Shown in pieces: positions 62,422-64,000 of a stretch of DNA of 64,000 nt. Positions within the stretch are counted from its first letter, which is position 1. Each line of letters begins with the position of its first letter. The position numbers and the translations under genes are program-made. The notes beneath the pieces were generated by a model. That model was not told the DNA's origin and ran no database searches. It worked only from the letters and a program-made list of their open reading frames with translations. This DNA is from Tolypeutes matacus (taxonomy: Eukaryota > Chordata > Mammalia > Cingulata > Chlamyphoridae): positions 6,640,108-6,704,107 of the forward strand of contig JAKSZT010054335.1 of assembly GCA_026826555.1 (NCBI GenBank). Reading direction: 5' to 3'.

Positions 62422-63755
62422 CGTCTGACAGAATTTGTAGGCGATGCTTCTCATAGGGGCTTGCTATGAGAAGCCACCATGGCTTGTGGAAGCTCTGTCT
62501 CCCTGCGGAAAGTCTCAGGCTGGAGCCTGCTGCATGGGTGTTTCCGATCAAGGACCAGATACAGCCGCGTGCGGGGATGTGCAGATGGAAACTTGTCCCA
62601 CCAACAGAGGCCTGGGCCGTGTTCCAAGTGGTGATGAACTTGGCACAAGTGTGAGCCACCCCAGAGCATCCTCACCTTCTGCCAGGGATCAGCCTTGGCA
62701 CCTGCATGCCCACCTGTCCTCTGGCAGGCTCCTGAAGGCACATGGGGCTCCTCCAGGATGACAGCATTTGACTTGCCAGGTTACACTTAACCCTTCACAG
62801 TGGCCTTGAGGAGCAGGGCAACTTAGGCTCAGGAGTGGGTGACAGTTGCTACACTATTAGTCATGGGGTTATAATTACCGACCCTTCAGGGTTAATCAGG
62901 GGAATTAATAAGGCAGGTGTATAGCTGAGAGCCCTGCTGTTTATTTTAATAGCTGTCTTACATCTCAAAGGGAAAAACAGAAAGAGCTAAGCTGGACTGG
63001 AATCAACTCAAGCTTAGCTTTCTGCCAAGCACGACATGCAGCATTCTGGGGCGCTCAGCTGGCAGTTTGGAGGAAGCTGGGATGAGGCAGGAAGGAGTCC
63101 CACGTGAGGGGCCCTACCGAGATGATCTGCATCAAGGAGACACTCCTCGTGTGCTTTTACCTGGTTGCCTAGTGAGAAGTCTTGACAGCCACATTTCTTT
63201 GGAGTTCTCTCCCCTCTATTTCCACTTCTTGCTGCCCATGCAGATAAGCGATTCTGCCATTCGAGTGCTGGAGCAGCCGATATTTGACGAGTATTGTCAC
63301 CTTGTGATCCGTGTAGGAGGTCCACAGCTCAGTGCCCAGGTGCTGGAAAAGCAGAGCTGGGGAAGGGGTACCGGAGGCCATTTCCTTGGTGCCCCAGTCA
63401 AGAAGGCACTTCTCAAGAGCAAGACAAGCTGTCACCTTGGGCAGTGCTGCAGGCAGGTGAGACAGACTGCTTCAGTCCGTGGCCGGGGCTGAGTCCTGAC
63501 CAAGGAGAGAGAAGAGAGCGCACGTCCACAGCCTCTCCCACAGTGCCCCAGGCAGGGCAGGCCCTTTAAAGCAGTGACTGAGCCCCTCATTTGGGGGACA
63601 GACACAGCATGGCCGCCACCATAGCTTCGGGGGACCATGGTAACCTGGAGTGCCCCTTGTGTGGTGCATACCCAGCGCCTGCAGCCTTGTCCCTGCCACC
63701 TGTGGAGGCTCGAGTCTGGCAGCGTCACGACTGCTGGGAGCCACCTGGAACGTTA
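62422..63755. other. Intergenic DNA, possible regulatory spot
   Basis: GGGTTATAATTACCGACCC and CAGGGTTAATCAGGGGAATTAATAAGG (62867-62915) and TTTATTTTAATAGCTG (62941) form a small AT-rich motif cluster. Other parts are single-copy-looking. Frames up to 141 codons (63067-63492) overlap on both strands without motifs. Confidence 0.35.
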
Positions 63756-64000
63756 CTGCCTTAGTTTCCTAGGAATGCTGTGACCAGCAAAAGCCAAATG
63801 CCATGTACCCATGGCTTAAACAACAGGCGGCGTTATCTCAGCTCCGGGCTGGAAGTCCAAAAGCCAGGCATGGAGGGCCGCGCTGTCGCTGGTGATGGCG
63901 GGAAGAGTCCACTGCCTGTGTCCTCCTGGCTGCTGGCGGTGGCTGGTGGTCCTCGTGGCCGCAGGACTGTCTTCTCTCTGTGCCTGTCTGTGTCTCACCA
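63756..64000 (-). mobile_element. MaLR LTR, truncated by the window edge
   Basis: TTACTGCCTTAGTTTCCTAGGAATGCTGTGACCAGC...CATGGCTTAAACAACAGGCGG, CTCCGGGCTGGAAGTCCAAAAGCCAGGC is the reversed 3' end of an MST/MLT1-type LTR. The rest lies beyond the window. Confidence 0.75.

Overview
The window is mammalian nuclear DNA, almost certainly from a xenarthran (armadillo, sloth or anteater; armadillo-like). The diagnostic evidence is a set of tRNA-derived SINEs of the xenarthran DAS type at 28800-29256, 33046-33139, 44131-44216, 44914-45257 and 53323-53396. A lineage-expanded LTR family of the ERVL-MaLR kind is also present in about seven copies. The older background is the usual eutherian one: many L2 and MIR fragments, fossil L1, MLT1-like LTRs and hAT relics.

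I find no protein-coding gene that I can defend. All open frames are short (the longest has 245 codons), none resembles a protein family I recognise, and most lie in GC-rich DNA or across repeats. The window reads as intergenic or deep-intronic DNA with some regulatory potential.

Layout: 1-7 kb is AT-rich and low in recent repeats, with two conserved-looking AT/homeobox-motif blocks (2285-2490, 4205-4440) around a compact CpG island (2805-3180). From 7 to 13 kb there are MIR, hAT and L2 relics and a long minus-strand fossil L1. That L1 is split by a younger plus-strand element at 9710-11172, which looks like an ORF-less LINE-1 made of 5'UTR-like and 3'UTR-like tandem dimers between target-site duplications. 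From 13 to 36 kb there are LTRs in both orientations, L2, MIR, DAS SINEs and another conserved-looking block (21260-21500). From 36 to 52 kb the DNA is GC-richer, with L2 relics, a 10-N assembly gap (43910-43919), a second CpG island (46690-47130) and a small 52-bp minisatellite (48328-48483). From 52 to 64 kb there is the strongest conserved-looking AT-rich block (52880-53240), then L1, L2, LTR and hAT relics and a truncated MaLR LTR at the right edge.

The most worthwhile leads are the ORF-less composite L1, the two CpG islands with no assigned gene, the homeodomain-motif-rich blocks, a duplicated 80-bp segment (12650-12731 and 13723-13801) with a frame-preserving indel, and a 35-codon frame at 7028 that ends directly on a consensus splice donor. 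I saw no system that I would call truly new. Repeat family names come from memory of consensus sequences and were not checked by a search; boundaries are approximate unless target-site duplications are given.
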